Shown piece by piece: positions 63,379 to 64,000 of a stretch of DNA of 64,000 nt (within the stretch, counting starts at the first letter, position 1; the number at the start of each line of letters is the position of its first letter). The notes beneath the pieces were generated by a model. That model was not told where the DNA came from, ran no database searches, and saw nothing but the letters and a program-made list of their open reading frames with translations. Both the position numbers and the translations under genes were made by a program. The DNA comes from CAKOSP01 sp044432745 (GTDB lineage Bacteria > Bacillota_I > Bacilli_A > RF39 > UBA660), in the NCBI GenBank assembly GCA_044432745.1, contig JAWXUH010000001.1, positions 62,001-126,000 on the forward strand, written 5' to 3'.

Positions 63379-63842
63379 TATGCAACTTTTGTAATTTCTA
63401 CACTATATATTCCATTTGGACTTTCAATATTAACATTGTCTCCTACTTTGTGATTTAATAATGCACTTCCTAGTGGTGATTCGTTTGATATTTTGTTATT
63501 AAATAGATCAGTTTCTACTGAACTTACTATTTTATATTCTTCTTCTTCTCCATCTTCATATTTTATGCCTACTATTGATCCTAGACCAACTTTACCTGTA
63601 TTTTTTACTGATTTTGCAATTTCACAATGATCTAATTTATATTCTAAATCTTTTATTTTAGCTTCAATTCTAGCTTGTTCATTTCTTGCTGCATCATAAT
63701 CAGCGTTTTCCGATAAATCTCCCATTGCTCTTGCTTCTTTCAATGCAATGATAACTTCAGGTCTTCTTATTGTTTTAAGTTCATTTAATTCTGCTTCAAG
63801 TTCTAAAAAACCTTCAGATGTTAATACACATTTATCTTTCAT
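63378..63842 (-). CDS. greA: Transcription elongation factor GreA
   Basis: 154 residues, coiled-coil cleavage factor for backtracked RNA polymerase. LTSEGFLELEAELNELKTIRRPEVI, the tip acidic motif GDLSENADYDAARNEQ, and the C-terminal NKISNESPLGSALLNHKVGD and GIYSVEITKV segments are diagnostic. RBS AAAGGAG. Confidence 0.97.
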   Translation of the reverse strand: MKDKCVLTSEGFLELEAELNELKTIRRPEVIIALKEARAMGDLSENADYDAARNEQARIEAKIKDLEYKLDHCEIAKSVKNTGKVGLGSIVGIKYEDGEEEEYKIVSSVETDLFNNKISNESPLGSALLNHKVGDNVNIESPNGIYSVEITKVA

Positions 63843-63937
63843 ATTAATTTTCTCCTTTTTTGGTTATATTTTATAACGATATAAATTTTACTACAAAATG
63901 GTTTTTATGTCAAATTTTATTTATAACTTTATTTTAT

Positions 63938-64000
63938 TTACTTTTTTTTAGTATATAATGTATTTTCTAATTCTTGATTAATTATATTTAATTTTTCTTC
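63938..64000 (-). CDS. 3' end of a gene cut by the window edge
   Basis: On the minus strand an open frame enters at 64000 and ends at a TAA at 63940-63938; its last 20 residues are charged and end YTKKK. It lies 95 bases upstream of greA. In related genomes mltG or udk often precede greA, but the fragment is too short to identify. Confidence 0.4.
   Translation of the reverse strand, partial: EEKLNIINQELENTLYTKKK

Overview
The window is very AT-rich (visibly well under 35% G+C) and gene-dense. It looks like the chromosome of an endospore-forming, low-G+C Bacillota (Firmicutes). The main evidence is a complete spoIIGA-sigE-sigG-ymxH block, a T-box leader in front of valS, the GatCAB amidotransferase, and a diaminopimelate (DAP) pathway pair dapF-dapL that implies a DAP-containing wall. 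TGA is used as a normal stop codon, for example at the 21814-21817 ATGA junction, so this is not a UGA=Trp mollicute. I cannot separate a deep Bacilli/Erysipelotrichia-like lineage from a Clostridia-like one. I see no rRNA, tRNA, CRISPR array, insertion sequence or prophage.

Layout. 1-2343 is valS, truncated by the window edge, with its T-box. 2574-5794 holds a secreted-type nuclease and two convergent paralogous TPR proteins. 5857-8462 is the sporulation block; its promoter carries a Spo0A box, and sigG has its own forespore-type promoter behind a terminator. 8412-8829 is a gene-free stretch with a striking cluster of TTTACA repeats. 8830-9987 is a small plus-strand island: two unknown genes and a 22-codon remnant of an rbgA-like gene. 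10017-13579 is rbgA-rnhB-topA. 13752-17236 holds a large TPR protein, an unknown protein, and a PP-loop ATPase paired with a TudS-like putative desulfidase. 17536-19509 is a MarR/MATE efflux unit with two matching operator-like sites. 19628-24639 is a wall-polymer cluster: two pyruvyltransferase-family proteins flanking a CDP-glycerol glycerophosphotransferase. 24898-31354 has an HD hydrolase, a membrane protein, ispG, a radical SAM protein and an MMPL exporter.

31440-39850 is mostly unrecognised surface or regulatory material: an NPQTG-anchored protein with a 45-residue membrane peptide upstream, a DedA-like protein, a three-gene unknown cassette ending in a RelE-like domain, an amino-acid/dicarboxylate symporter, and a zinc-metallopeptidase-like surface protein. 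39929-46462 is a housekeeping run (proS, xseB, xseA, nusB, a phosphodiester glycosidase, miaA, tmcAL). 46635-48684 is the plus-strand dapF-dapL pair. The rest is minus strand: deoD, a second metallopeptidase-like surface protein, a heterodimeric ABC exporter, an RSH-family (p)ppGpp enzyme whose synthetase acidic residues are both replaced, an MBL hydrolase, an iron alcohol dehydrogenase, gatB-gatA-gatC, hisS and greA.

How the parts connect. SpoIIGA processes pro-SigE, SigE and SigG drive the mother-cell and forespore programmes, and DapF/DapL feed wall synthesis. The teichoic-type transferase, pyruvyltransferases, phosphodiester glycosidase and NPQTG protein all act on the envelope. The most unusual items are the paired surface proteins with an intact HExxH half and a decayed second half, the apparently hydrolase-only RSH protein, the pyruvyltransferase with a degenerate PP-loop-like N-terminal half, the TTTACA cluster, and the rbgA remnant.
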